A stretch of DNA of 64,000 nucleotides, from assembly GCF_029945705.1 (NCBI RefSeq), contig NZ_JAQSDC010000050.1, positions 32,409 to 96,408 of the forward strand, read 5' to 3'. This DNA comes from Methylotenera sp. Its GTDB lineage: Bacteria; Pseudomonadota; Gammaproteobacteria; Burkholderiales; Methylophilaceae. This document shows positions 46,625 through 56,011 of the stretch, piece by piece (within the stretch, counting starts at the first letter, position 1; each line of letters opens with the position of its first letter). A program made the position numbers and the translations under genes. The notes beneath the pieces are model-generated. The model worked only from the letters and a program-made list of their open reading frames with translations. It had not been told where the DNA came from and ran no database searches.

Positions 46625-47356
46625 ATGACCAAGAAAATCGCAGGTTTAACATTTGCGCTGCTAGCAGGTGTGTTTACAGTAAACGCCAACGCTGGTTGTG
46701 CAGATATTTCATATACAGCTTTACAACAAGCAGCAAATTTCACGCGCGCATTCGGTAATACTGGCGGCCTAGACCTAAATATGTGGGCTACGTTTGTAGA
46801 TGAAACGGGTAAAGTTTGCGCTGTAGTTAACACGGGGGTTAAAGGTGAACTAGCAGGTAATTCACAGTGGTTAGGTAGTCGTGTCATTTCTGCTCAAAAA
46901 GCGAATACTGGTAATGCATTCAGCTTAAATGGCCTAGCCATTTCTAGCGGCGCTTTATATGCTGCAGTTCAGCCAGGCGGCAGTTTATATGGCTTACAAG
47001 AAAGCAACCCTGTAGATGCTGCAGCAGCCTATAAAGGTTCGCCAGCAAACTTTGGCAAAGCGAATGATCCATTGGTTGGTACTCGCGTAGGTGGTGTTAA
47101 CGTCTTTGGTGGTGGTTTACCTCTTTACAAAAATGGTGTGAAAATTGGCGGCATTGGTGTGTCTGGCGACACTTCATGTACAGATCACGCATTTGTATGG
47201 AAGATGCGCCAAATCTTAGCGATGCAACCGGCAGCCTCAGTGACGCAAGTTGAAAAATTGAAATTATCAGGTACCTTTGCAGCACTTGGTGACCATCCAG
47301 CCTGTATTGGCGGAGTCATTGGTGATCAATCAGGCTTTGTAGCTTCAGCACCTTAA
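46625..47356 (+). CDS. exported HbpS/GlcG-like protein
   Basis: This is a 243-residue protein with a Sec signal peptide (MTKKIAGLTFALLAGVFTVNANA, then GCADIS). The mature part resembles the GlcG/HbpS family, with LTYAALQQAA-like helix (ISYTALQQAANFTRAFG) and the family pattern LPLYKNGVKIGGIGVSGDTSCTDHAFVWKMR. Members include heme-binding extracellular sensors and proteins linked to glycolate use, so the role here is uncertain. Four mature cysteines could form disulfides. It has a strong ribosome-binding site and its own terminator, so it is probably monocistronic. Its place just before a secretion-type operon raises the untested possibility that it is a substrate. Confidence 0.78.
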   Translation: MTKKIAGLTFALLAGVFTVNANAGCADISYTALQQAANFTRAFGNTGGLDLNMWATFVDETGKVCAVVNTGVKGELAGNSQWLGSRVISAQKANTGNAFSLNGLAISSGALYAAVQPGGSLYGLQESNPVDAAAAYKGSPANFGKANDPLVGTRVGGVNVFGGGLPLYKNGVKIGGIGVSGDTSCTDHAFVWKMRQILAMQPAASVTQVEKLKLSGTFAALGDHPACIGGVIGDQSGFVASAP

Positions 47357-47373
47357 TTAATATGCAAAACAAT

Positions 47374-47399
47374 AAAAACCCCAGTCTAATGGGGTTTTT
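47374..47399 (+). terminator. Rho-independent terminator after the HbpS-like gene
   Basis: AAAAACCCC (47374-47382), an 8-base loop, then GGGGTTTTT (47391-47399), with further T-rich sequence beyond. It separates the HbpS-like gene from the secretion operon. Confidence 0.93.
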
Positions 47400-47468
47400 G
47401 TTTGTAAAAAATAACAATATATCAATCAAGTAAAATAAATATTAGCTTGATGATAAAAAGGCTTTCTT

Positions 47469-47894
47469 ATGCGAAATAATCGCAAGGGGTTTCACGTTAA
47501 CAAAGGCTTCACGCTGCTTGAGCTTTTAGTGGTCATGGTGATTATTGGCTTATTAGTGAGTTATGTTGGGCCTCGCTACTTTGGTCAATTAAGTAAATCT
47601 GAAGTAAAAACCGCCAAAGCACAAATTAACTCACTAAGAAAAGCCTTGGATGTCTACCGCTTAGATACTGGAAGCTATCCAGAACAACAAGCTGGCTTAG
47701 AGGCATTAATGACTGCGCCACAGGGCAATAGCAAATGGCAAGGACCTTATTTGCAAAAAGCCGTTCCAAATGACCCTTGGGATCACCCTTACATTTATCG
47801 TATTCCAGGTGAAAAATCCGAGTTCGATCTGTTCTCTTACGGAGCGGATGGTCGAGCTGGTGGCACTAATGAAAATGCAGATATTAGCGATTAA
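47469..47894 (+). CDS. gspG: major pseudopilin GspG
   Basis: The main subunit of a type II secretion pseudopilus or related filament. The 141-residue prepilin has a short basic leader and the cleavage site KG/FTLLELLVV, with Glu at +5. The GspG C-terminal part follows: YRLDTGSYPEQQAGLEALM, WQGPYLQKAVPNDPWDHPYIYR and the FDLFSYGADGRAGG calcium-binding-like loop. It is the first gene of the operon. AAGG lies seven bases before the ATG. Confidence 0.95.
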   Translation: MRNNRKGFHVNKGFTLLELLVVMVIIGLLVSYVGPRYFGQLSKSEVKTAKAQINSLRKALDVYRLDTGSYPEQQAGLEALMTAPQGNSKWQGPYLQKAVPNDPWDHPYIYRIPGEKSEFDLFSYGADGRAGGTNENADISD

Positions 47895-47908
47895 GCTAGG
47901 CCATCATC

Positions 47909-49105
47909 ATGCAATATCAATTACGTGTTATTCGTGAAGGTCATGCCCCCTACCAGTTTGAGCTTGATGCTAGCTCTATTGAAGACGCGCGAATTAAGGC
48001 TGAACAACAAGGCCTGATTGTATTACAGATTAAGTCATCTGCATTGTCCATTATTCGGCAATCGCTCAGTCAGAAAAGTATCCAGTTTCCTTTGATTTTA
48101 TTTTGCCAAGAGTTTCGCGTGTTGTTCGAGGCAGGCTTATCTGTCATGGATGTGCTGCAAACACTTATCGATAAGGAAAATAACTCAGCGATTAAGCTGG
48201 TATTGCAACAGTTACTTATTGCTGTGCAAGAAGGTAAAACCTTATCGCAAGCCATGTCGCTGAATGTGAATGCATTCCCTACCCTGTTTATCGCCACCAT
48301 TAGCGCAGCTGAAACCACTGGTGATTTACCAGAGGCTTTGCTTCGTTATAGCCAGTATTTAGAAAATGTCGATTTACTCAAAAAGCGTATTGTCAGCGCC
48401 TCGGTTTATCCAGCTATCGTGACGAGTTTCGGCTTACTTGTATTGGTATTTTTAGTCGTATTTGTCATTCCAAAGTTTAGTAAAATTTATGCAACGCAAG
48501 TAGCCAACATTTCCACTAGCACCAAATTTTTGTTGAAGGTTGGCGAGTTCTCGCAACACTATGGTTATATTATTTTAGGATTATTAGTCGCAATGATTGT
48601 CGCACTGATTATCATGATTTCTCGCCCAGAAATACGCGCCAAACTTTACGATGCTTTATGGAAAATCCCACTTTTAGGCAATAAGGTGCGGGTATATCAC
48701 TTAGCAAGATTTTACCGTACGTTTTCCATGCTGCTAAAAAGTGGCATTCCGGTGATGAATGGCTTAGCCATGGTAGAAAGTTTACTTGGCGCAGGCTTAA
48801 AAACCAATTTACAAAAAGCCAAAAAACTCATTACCGAAGGACAACAGTTTTCTCAAGCTTTATCTGAGTCTGAACTCACCACCCCAGTAGCCATGCGGCT
48901 ATTCAATGTAGGCGAAAAAACAGGCACTTTAGATAAAATGATGGAACGCGCAGCAAGTTTTCATGAAGAGGAAATGATTCGGTGGGTAGACCGATTTACT
49001 AAGATATTTGAACCCACATTAATGGCACTGATTGGACTCTTAATTGGTGGCATTGTATTAATGATGTATATGCCAATTTTTGAACTTGCGAGTGGCATCG
49101 AATGA
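47909..49105 (+). CDS. gspF: inner-membrane platform protein GspF
   Basis: The polytopic platform protein that couples the ATPase to pseudopilus assembly. The 398 residues form two repeated T2SSF domains at about 65-190 and 268-390. Three membrane helices are visible (about 168-190, 215-237, 368-390). Motifs are FCQEFRVLFEAGLSVMDVLQ and FYRTFSMLLKSGIPVMNGL. It overlaps gspE by four bases. Confidence 0.95.
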   Translation: MQYQLRVIREGHAPYQFELDASSIEDARIKAEQQGLIVLQIKSSALSIIRQSLSQKSIQFPLILFCQEFRVLFEAGLSVMDVLQTLIDKENNSAIKLVLQQLLIAVQEGKTLSQAMSLNVNAFPTLFIATISAAETTGDLPEALLRYSQYLENVDLLKKRIVSASVYPAIVTSFGLLVLVFLVVFVIPKFSKIYATQVANISTSTKFLLKVGEFSQHYGYIILGLLVAMIVALIIMISRPEIRAKLYDALWKIPLLGNKVRVYHLARFYRTFSMLLKSGIPVMNGLAMVESLLGAGLKTNLQKAKKLITEGQQFSQALSESELTTPVAMRLFNVGEKTGTLDKMMERAASFHEEEMIRWVDRFTKIFEPTLMALIGLLIGGIVLMMYMPIFELASGIE

Positions 49106-50790
49106 TCCAAAATACACACAATTTAAATGAAATTCTGTTGCAAGCCGCTCAGGCTGCAAAAGTTAGCGGGCAACGTGCTATTGAAGTGCTACAAGAAAAC
49201 AGCCAATTATCGCCAGAAGCATTCACGCAGCAATTAGCCGATACATTTGCTTATCCCTATCTCACGCTGACGCAAATGCTAGCGCTGCAACCTGCTTTTG
49301 ATCGCATTTCATTTTCAGAATCTTTACAAAATGAATGTGTATTACTACATGATGCTTCGTTGCATGACAACAACGTTAGCATTTTTGTCTTTGCTGATAT
49401 TTACAACCAGCGCTTGCAGACATGGGCAGCAGAGCGGATTGGCGGTACGTTTAATACCTGCTTGGCACATCATGCAGATATTGCGGCTTACCTTGCTAAA
49501 CAAGAAGAAGATACACGCACGGTACAAACCGCCATAGGTCATGTTGCGCATACAAAAAATGAAGCCGATACTACCGAGGAGTTGTCGCTCAATATGATTG
49601 AGGGTGACGCCAGCCCCGTCATTAAGTTAGTACGCTCCACTCTTTACGATGCCTTAAAAGCAGAGGCCAGTGATATTCACCTAGAAACTGCGCCAACGGG
49701 CTTAGTGATTAAATATCGTCTAGATGGCGTGTTGAGCCAAGTCGGCGCAATCAGCGACCCTAAACTAGCAGAACAAGTCATTTCGCGCATCAAAGTCATT
49801 TCGGAGCTAGACATTACCGAACAGCGCGTACCGCAAGATGGCCGCTTTCGCTCTGTGTATCGTGGCCGTGATGTGGATTTTAGGGTATCAGTTATGCCCA
49901 GTATTCACGGTGAAGATGTCGTCATTCGCGTGCTAGACAAGCAAACCCTGGCTGACCAAGCCAGTGGCTTACGTCTAGACGTACTAGGTTTTGATGCCGC
50001 CAGCATGCAAACCATGCGCGAGCAATTCACCCTGCCCTATGGAATGGTGTTGGTCACAGGCCCGACTGGCAGCGGGAAAACCACCACGCTGTATGCCGCC
50101 ATTAGTGAAATCAATCATGGCGATGACAAAATCGTCACCATTGAAGATCCTGTTGAATATCAACTGGCAGGCGTTTTGCAGATTCCTGTGAATGAGAAAA
50201 AAGGGCTGACCTTCGCACGCGGCTTGCGCTCAATTTTACGGCACGACCCTGACCGCATTATGGTGGGCGAGATTCGCGATGCTGAAACCGCACAAATCGC
50301 TGTGCAATCCGCACTCACTGGGCATTTGGTATTTACCACCGTGCATGCCAATAATGCTTTTGACGTGATCGGTCGTTTTTTAAATATGGGGGTTGACCCA
50401 TATAGCTTTGTATCGGCGCTCAATATCGTCGTTGCTCAACGCCTGTTACGCTCAGTTTGCCAACATTGTGCAGAATCCATCAGCCTAGAACCCTCAACAT
50501 TACCAACAAAAATGCAACATTTGAGCATTCCCACCAACGCAACCCTAAAACGAGGTAAAGGTTGCGGCGCTTGTCGCGGCACAGGCTATAAAGGCCGTCG
50601 AGCGGTCGCTGAAATTTTACTGTTAGACGATGAGCTAAGAGAGCTGATTGCAAATCGCGCCTCGATCAGACAAATTAAAGAGCTGGCGGTAATAAAAGGT
50701 ACGCGTTTTTTACACTATGCTGCTTTAGAAATGGCTTACCGAGGCGAGACTACCTTAGAGGAGGTGCTGCGTGTTGCTCCCATGGTCTAA
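49102..50790 (+). CDS. gspE: assembly ATPase GspE
   Basis: A hexameric ATPase that powers pseudopilus extension. The 562-residue protein has an N1-type domain and Walker A GPTGSGKTTTLYAAI near residue 320. The Asp box, Walker B (DRIMVGEIRDAETA) and the His box (GHLVFTTVHANNAFD) are all present. A zinc tetracysteine is formed by CQHC and CGAC near 455-495. It overlaps the next gene by 20 bases. Confidence 0.96.
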   Translation: MIQNTHNLNEILLQAAQAAKVSGQRAIEVLQENSQLSPEAFTQQLADTFAYPYLTLTQMLALQPAFDRISFSESLQNECVLLHDASLHDNNVSIFVFADIYNQRLQTWAAERIGGTFNTCLAHHADIAAYLAKQEEDTRTVQTAIGHVAHTKNEADTTEELSLNMIEGDASPVIKLVRSTLYDALKAEASDIHLETAPTGLVIKYRLDGVLSQVGAISDPKLAEQVISRIKVISELDITEQRVPQDGRFRSVYRGRDVDFRVSVMPSIHGEDVVIRVLDKQTLADQASGLRLDVLGFDAASMQTMREQFTLPYGMVLVTGPTGSGKTTTLYAAISEINHGDDKIVTIEDPVEYQLAGVLQIPVNEKKGLTFARGLRSILRHDPDRIMVGEIRDAETAQIAVQSALTGHLVFTTVHANNAFDVIGRFLNMGVDPYSFVSALNIVVAQRLLRSVCQHCAESISLEPSTLPTKMQHLSIPTNATLKRGKGCGACRGTGYKGRRAVAEILLLDDELRELIANRASIRQIKELAVIKGTRFLHYAALEMAYRGETTLEEVLRVAPMV

Positions 50791-52099
50791 GCAAAGTACG
50801 TTAGCGATTAGCAATCATGGCATTGCTTTTAAGCATGCTGATGGTCAATCTCAACTGCTCACAGACAGTCAATTCACTTTGGCAAATGTTGCACCACTTA
50901 ATACCGATCAACTGGCAGAAATACTCATTGCTCATCAATCATCACTAAAACACCAGCAAATGCAGGTGCGACTTTCAAATACATTGATTCGTTACTTGGT
51001 GCTACCTTGGCAAAATGAGGTGTTTGCTAAAAATGATTGGCAGTCGATTGCGCAACATGAATTTCGCAAACAATATGGGGCAGCGGCTGATGCATGGAAA
51101 GTCTCTGTCAGTTTTGGCAATTATGGGCAAACCATCATCGCCGCAGCCATGGATGAAAGTCTTTTTGCGCAACTTGAAGCTAGCGCAAAAACACTAAGTT
51201 TCACAATCACTTCCATTCAACCATTGTTGATGACTTTACTCAATACCACAGCAGAACCGCAACGTGATTGGACACTCATTGCCGAACCTGAACGCATTAT
51301 GCTATGCCGCGCATACAAATCAGAATGGCAGCAAATAGCAATAGACTCTCCACCTACAGGTCTTGAATATCAGCATGCAGAACAGCTGATTAACCGCAAT
51401 TTATTACAAGTAGCAACAAACGAACAGCCGAGCAAAGTGAATAACTATGTTTCCGCAGCCTTGCACAAAGTCTGGAAGCATACCGACAACAAGTTACAAA
51501 AGACCGTACTTAGAAGCAATTCAACGCAAGCTCACGCCTTATGGATGGCGGAGTTGCCATTGAATAAAAAATCGCCAAACATAAACTTGGATTTCGCTGA
51601 AAATACGCAGTTAAACAATACCGCCTGGACTTGGGGGCTACTCGCAATTGCTTTGCTGGCTATGACTTTGTTATATGCGCAATACCAAGTTACCAGTAAA
51701 AAAATAAATCAACAAATCGAACTGTCAGAGAACAAAACTCAATCCGAAGTTGCAGCCAAACATCACTTGGACGCGTCTCCAGCCATGCAAGACAAATTGA
51801 AGCTCGCTCAGCTGACACAGCAGCAACTCGATTTACCGTGGATGCAAATGTTAAAAGCACTAGAAACTGTCAAAACTGCGAACCCTCACATTGCCATTTT
51901 AAGTATTAGTCCTAACAAAAATCGCGCAGAAATTAAGCTCACAGGTCAAACCTCAGACTTTTCTGACCTCACGAATTTCTTAGATGCCCTGCGCACCAAT
52001 AGCAGCTTCAATGATGCGGTATTAGTTAGCCAGCATTTAGAAGATGACCAAGCCAAACTGCTATATGTGTTTGAGGTTAATTTAGGGTGGCGCGTATGA
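50771..52099 (+). CDS. GspL/PilM-PilN-like inner-membrane assembly protein
   Basis: This 442-residue protein combines a cytoplasmic actin-like N-terminal half (about 1-280, weakly PilM/GspL/MshI-like), one membrane helix (about 286-304, TWGLLAIALLAMTLLY) and a periplasmic PilN-like C-terminal domain (LPWMQMLKALETVKTANPHIAIL, then LTGQTSDFSDLTNFLDAL). This is the layout of GspL or MshI, which links the ATPase to the periplasmic parts. The GTG start has a strong AGGAGGT five bases upstream within gspE. The family name is inferred from layout and position. Confidence 0.75.
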   Translation: MLLPWSKQSTLAISNHGIAFKHADGQSQLLTDSQFTLANVAPLNTDQLAEILIAHQSSLKHQQMQVRLSNTLIRYLVLPWQNEVFAKNDWQSIAQHEFRKQYGAAADAWKVSVSFGNYGQTIIAAAMDESLFAQLEASAKTLSFTITSIQPLLMTLLNTTAEPQRDWTLIAEPERIMLCRAYKSEWQQIAIDSPPTGLEYQHAEQLINRNLLQVATNEQPSKVNNYVSAALHKVWKHTDNKLQKTVLRSNSTQAHALWMAELPLNKKSPNINLDFAENTQLNNTAWTWGLLAIALLAMTLLYAQYQVTSKKINQQIELSENKTQSEVAAKHHLDASPAMQDKLKLAQLTQQQLDLPWMQMLKALETVKTANPHIAILSISPNKNRAEIKLTGQTSDFSDLTNFLDALRTNSSFNDAVLVSQHLEDDQAKLLYVFEVNLGWRV

Positions 52100-52638
52100 A
52101 CACTGCAGCACTCATCTCCCAAACAAAATGGCGGCTATTCAGAGCTTTCGAATCATTAAGCTTGCTGAGCAAAGTGGGTTTATTTTTCATACTTATCACT
52201 TTACTGGCTTACTTTTTCACTTATCTACCACTCACTCACAAGCTAGCCAGTTTGCAGCAAGATGCAACTGAACATCTTCGCCCTTCTGTGCTTAAAGCAG
52301 CTCCAGACGTAGAAGTGAATGACTACATCAATACTTTTCCAAGTTTAACTACGCGCGCGAGCAAACTGAATGAGTTAGTCGCCATTGCAAAGCAACAGCA
52401 ATTACTACTGAATGAAGTTACTTATAAAACAGAAAGTAATGTTCAGCAGCCGTTAAACCGCTATCAAGTTGAACTTAGCGTGCTAGCCTCGTATGCTGAA
52501 ATTCATCTTTTTTTAAGTACTGTGCTTAAAAAAATGCCCTTTGTCGCGATTGAATCACTTAACCTAAGTCGCACCAGTGTGCTAGAAGAAGCCGTAGAAG
52601 CGCGCATTCAGTTAACGTTCTATTTTAAGCGAACATAA
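52096..52638 (+). CDS. GspM/PilO-like assembly protein
   Basis: A 180-residue bitopic protein. A short cytoplasmic tail is followed by a membrane helix (LLSKVGLFFILITLLAYFFTYL) and a coiled-coil plus ferredoxin-like periplasmic domain (LNELVAIAKQQQLLLNEVTYKTES, VLASYAEIHLFLSTVLKKMPFVAIESL). This is the PilO/GspM/MshJ pattern. I chose the ATG at 52096, which overlaps the previous stop as ATGA, over a GTG at 52087. Confidence 0.75.
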   Translation: MNTAALISQTKWRLFRAFESLSLLSKVGLFFILITLLAYFFTYLPLTHKLASLQQDATEHLRPSVLKAAPDVEVNDYINTFPSLTTRASKLNELVAIAKQQQLLLNEVTYKTESNVQQPLNRYQVELSVLASYAEIHLFLSTVLKKMPFVAIESLNLSRTSVLEEAVEARIQLTFYFKRT

Positions 52639-52641
52639 TCC

Positions 52642-53142
52642 ATGTTAACGAAACGGAATCTAATTTTAACTTCAGCTTTACTTGTAACGCTGTGGCTCAC
52701 ATGGCAAAGCCGTAAACATGAGCAATCGATAGAAATATCACAACCAACACGCGTGTTAAACACTGTACAAACAGATACTCAAAAAATTGTAAGCCATGAT
52801 ACTGAGCTCGTATTAAAAACTAGAAATTTACCTGATAGCACTGAAAATCTTTTTTCCACACCAGTAAAAGTATTACCTCAAACCAGTAATACTGTATTTA
52901 AAGCGCCTAAACCAGTCGCACCAGCGCTCCCTTTCAAGTATTTAGGTCGCATGTTTGTTGGCACTGACAGTGGCGTAATGTTGAATGTTCAAGGTGAAGT
53001 GACGCCAATTCAGCAAGGTGATTTGCTTTTAGGGCAATATCGAGTGCAAGCCATACAAGAAAACGCAGGGGCGCTAGAAATTCAGTTTTTATATTTACCA
53101 CTGAATCAAATACAAATATTAAGCGCACAAACAGGAAGTTAA
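52642..53142 (+). CDS. GspC/PilP-like periplasmic connector
   Basis: A 166-residue protein with one N-terminal membrane helix (LILTSALLVTLWLTW), a disordered Ser/Thr-rich linker and a small C-terminal beta domain (LPFKYLGRMFVGTDSGVML, GDLLLGQYRVQAI). This resembles the homology region of GspC or PilP, which contacts the secretin N-terminal domains. It lies directly before the secretin gene, as expected. The assignment rests mainly on layout. Confidence 0.65.
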   Translation: MLTKRNLILTSALLVTLWLTWQSRKHEQSIEISQPTRVLNTVQTDTQKIVSHDTELVLKTRNLPDSTENLFSTPVKVLPQTSNTVFKAPKPVAPALPFKYLGRMFVGTDSGVMLNVQGEVTPIQQGDLLLGQYRVQAIQENAGALEIQFLYLPLNQIQILSAQTGS

Positions 53143-53195
53143 GAAAGTCGAAGATGGGAAATTTAGGTGGGAAATTTAAGGTGAAAAATATAGCC

Positions 53196-55097
53196 ATGAA
53201 AAATACAAGATTAAAAAGAATAGGCTTGTACTTACTTATTTTGCAGTTTACTGCCTGCCAAACCCCCGTGCCTAAACTTAAGGCAGATGCACATGTAGAT
53301 AGCCGCTTACAAAGCCCGACTCATGCCGCTCAAGTGCCAGAGAAATTAGCGAATATTGCCGAACGTGAACAAAAAATCAATGCCTTGATGGCTGATGAGA
53401 ATGAAGTTTGGCAGCGTGATGACTACGAGGCATTAGCGAGAATTTATGAATCATTAGCACAATATGACCCTGGAAATTTGCGTGCTATACAAGGTTTAAT
53501 CATGATAGAAACCGCTAAAAAGCATGATGCGATGATTGCTGAAGCGGTTAACTTAATGAACAAAAATGAGGCTAGTGATGAGCTCGCGCTGGATAAGTTA
53601 CGGCAAGTACTGCTAGAAAATCCGCAGCACAAAAAAGCTTTGCCGCTTTATAACACTTTACTTGCCAAGCAAGCTGAAGCTAATAAAGCTAAAACAAGCA
53701 AAAAATTAAGCTTTAATCAGCCGATTACGATGGAATTTAGAGATGTGAATCTTAAAATGATTTTTGAATCACTTTCCAAGACCACTAAAATCAATTTCAT
53801 ACTCGATAAAGATGTACCTAGCGACCAAAATGCCACTATTTTCTTGAAAGCCGTGCCCTTTGGCGATGCACTAGATTTATTGCTGGAAACCAACCAGCTT
53901 GAGAAAAAAGTATTAAGTGAGAACTCCGTCATAATTTACGTGAATGACATATTGCACCAACGCGATTACAAAGATTTAAGTGTGCGCAGCTTTACGCTAG
54001 ATTATGCCGACGCCAAACAAATGAGTACTATTTTGCGCACCATGCTCAATATGCGCAACATGGAAATTGACCCCAGACTAAATACCCTATTAATCAAAGA
54101 TTCTCCTGAGATTTTAGCGCTCGCCGAAAAGATTATTTACGCCCAAGATAAACCAGACCCTGAAGTCATGCTTGAGCTGCAAGTTATGGAAGTTAAACGT
54201 AGTTACTTACAAAATCTAGGCGTTAATCCCATCACTGGCATCAGCGTACCAGTGCCATCTTCTGGCATATTGACCGTTAAAGATTTACGTGTATCGGGTA
54301 ACTCTTTAGTCGTGAATGGTATACCTGGCTTAGTGTTTGATGCCACCAGCGGAGATGTTAATTTACTGGCCAACCCAAAAATTCGAGTTAAAAATAAAGA
54401 TACTGCAAGAATACATATAGGTGAAAAAGTGCCCGTTTTCACCGCTAACGTGGCTTCCACGGGCGTAACATCACAAACAGTGCAATATATTGATGCAGGT
54501 TTAAAACTGGAAGTAGAACCAACCATTAGTGCCGCAGATGATGTCACTATTAAAATCAACCTCAATGTTGGCTCAATTGGCGATAAAGTCGTCGCCTCTT
54601 CTGGTGCTAGCCAAAGCATTGCCTTTAGAGTGGGTACTCGGTTAGCCACCACTCAGTTGCGTCTTCACGATGGTGAAACGCAAATTTTGGCAGGCTTAAT
54701 CGATGACCAAGATCGCAAAAACGTGAGTGGTATACCTGGCTTATCTAAGATTCCATTACTAGGAAAATTATTTTCGACTCAAACTGACGACAAAGTTAAA
54801 ACGGAAATTGTCTTATCAATCACACCACATATCATTCGTCAACGCATACGGCAACAAGCACACGAAGCGGAGATTTGGACGGGCTCAGAAGGTCAAGTAG
54901 GCCGTCATTCGCCTTCGCCAGCTTTTGCTGATGGCGTAGCACCATTTATGGTGCCAAAACCACCCCCAGCGGCGGCTCCTGCGAGCCGTGATGATACACC
55001 TAAGAATATCAACCTAGCTTTGCCGCCAGGATTCTCACTTGGTGGTGGGTTGAACGATGATCAAAAATCTGCCCCTATTAGTAAGCCCACGGAGTAA
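53196..55097 (+). CDS. gspD: secretin lipoprotein (GspD/MshL-like) with TPR-like N-terminus
   Basis: The outer-membrane secretin channel. From the chosen start the protein has 633 residues. A lipoprotein signal ends in LQFTAC. A TPR-like helical segment spans about 40-165 (YEALARIYESLAQYDPGNLRAIQGL). STN and N1 domains follow (EFRDVNLKMIFESLSKTTKINFILD, RSFTLDYADAKQMSTILRTM). The secretin core has VMLELQVMEVKR, GEKVPVF and ILAGLIDDQDRKNVSGIPGLSKIPLLGKLFS-like signatures. The tail is Pro/Ala-rich. Starts at 53154 (ATG) and 53181 (GTG) are also possible. The fused TPR region is unlike classical GspD. Confidence 0.88.
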   Translation: MKNTRLKRIGLYLLILQFTACQTPVPKLKADAHVDSRLQSPTHAAQVPEKLANIAEREQKINALMADENEVWQRDDYEALARIYESLAQYDPGNLRAIQGLIMIETAKKHDAMIAEAVNLMNKNEASDELALDKLRQVLLENPQHKKALPLYNTLLAKQAEANKAKTSKKLSFNQPITMEFRDVNLKMIFESLSKTTKINFILDKDVPSDQNATIFLKAVPFGDALDLLLETNQLEKKVLSENSVIIYVNDILHQRDYKDLSVRSFTLDYADAKQMSTILRTMLNMRNMEIDPRLNTLLIKDSPEILALAEKIIYAQDKPDPEVMLELQVMEVKRSYLQNLGVNPITGISVPVPSSGILTVKDLRVSGNSLVVNGIPGLVFDATSGDVNLLANPKIRVKNKDTARIHIGEKVPVFTANVASTGVTSQTVQYIDAGLKLEVEPTISAADDVTIKINLNVGSIGDKVVASSGASQSIAFRVGTRLATTQLRLHDGETQILAGLIDDQDRKNVSGIPGLSKIPLLGKLFSTQTDDKVKTEIVLSITPHIIRQRIRQQAHEAEIWTGSEGQVGRHSPSPAFADGVAPFMVPKPPPAAAPASRDDTPKNINLALPPGFSLGGGLNDDQKSAPISKPTE

Positions 55098-55104
55098 GCT
55101 TGAA

Positions 55105-55629
55105 ATGACTAGCGTGACTAGAGAAACAGCTGGGTTTAGAAAAGTAGACGGCTTCTCTTATGTTGAGCTGGTTTTTGTCATTGCGATACTTGCGCTGCTA
55201 GCAGCTGTTGCAACGCCCTATCTTGAAAAAAATATCCAACGAAAGAAGGAGCTGGAGCTAAAACAGAATTTACGTGAAATACGCATTGCAATAGATGAAT
55301 ATAAGGCTGCATCAGACCAAGGTAAGGTGAAAAAATCGATAGGTGACAGCGGCTACCCGCATCATTTAGAAGATTTAGTCATCGGTGTGGAAGATATTAC
55401 CGACCCACAAAAGAAGAAGTTACGTTTTTTAAGAAGGCTGCCAGCTGATCCAATGTATCCAAAAAGTCAGCCTCTACCATCCAACGATGAAATTATGCCA
55501 GCAGACACTTGGGGTAAGCGCAGTTATACCAGCGATGCTGAAAACCCACGCGAAGGAGATGATGTTTACGATATTTACTCACTGAGCAGCGTTGTCGGTT
55601 TAAATGGAATCGCTTATGCACAGTGGTAA
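55105..55629 (+). CDS. GspG-like pseudopilin 2
   Basis: A 174-residue prepilin with a long leader (about 16 residues), cleavage site DG/FSYVELVF with Glu at +5, one membrane helix and a GspG-like globular part. Motifs are LKQNLREIRIAIDEYK, LRRLPADPMYP and DVYDIYSLSS. The ATG is ten bases after GGAG, just past the secretin stop. A longer start inside the secretin gene gives an implausible leader. Together with the next gene it shows that this operon has several GspG-type subunits in place of distinct H, I and J. Confidence 0.85.
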   Translation: MTSVTRETAGFRKVDGFSYVELVFVIAILALLAAVATPYLEKNIQRKKELELKQNLREIRIAIDEYKAASDQGKVKKSIGDSGYPHHLEDLVIGVEDITDPQKKKLRFLRRLPADPMYPKSQPLPSNDEIMPADTWGKRSYTSDAENPREGDDVYDIYSLSSVVGLNGIAYAQW

Positions 55630-56011
55630 ACCATTCTTCAAAAGTAATGCCAAGGGCTTCACTTTCATAGAGTTGATGGTGGTGATGGCAATAATTGCAA
55701 GTATTATCTCAATCGCCATGCCACGTTATTTTGATGGTTTAGAACGTAGTAAAGAAACCGCATTAAAACAAAATCTAAAAGAAATGCGCGAGGCGATAGA
55801 TCACTATCATTCAGATAAAGGTGACTACCCAGCCAACTTACAAACACTGGTATCAGAACGTTATTTGCGATTCATACCAGTTGACCCCATTACCGAAACA
55901 AGTGATACCTGGCAAGTGACTTCGCCACCCGACAATAGCAACCGAGTATATGATGTAGCAAGCGGTGCAAATAAAAATGCGCGCAATGGCGAGGCCTACA
56001 ACACATGGTAA
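55616..56011 (+). CDS. GspG-like pseudopilin 3
   Basis: A 131-residue prepilin with cleavage site KG/FTFIELMVVMAIIASI, Glu at +5 and the GspG-type core (ALKQNLKEMREAIDHYHSDKGDYPANLQTLV, RFIPVDPI). It overlaps the preceding gene by 14 bases, with GGA before the ATG at 55616. An ATG four codons upstream is possible. Confidence 0.88.
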   Translation: MHSGKPFFKSNAKGFTFIELMVVMAIIASIISIAMPRYFDGLERSKETALKQNLKEMREAIDHYHSDKGDYPANLQTLVSERYLRFIPVDPITETSDTWQVTSPPDNSNRVYDVASGANKNARNGEAYNTW

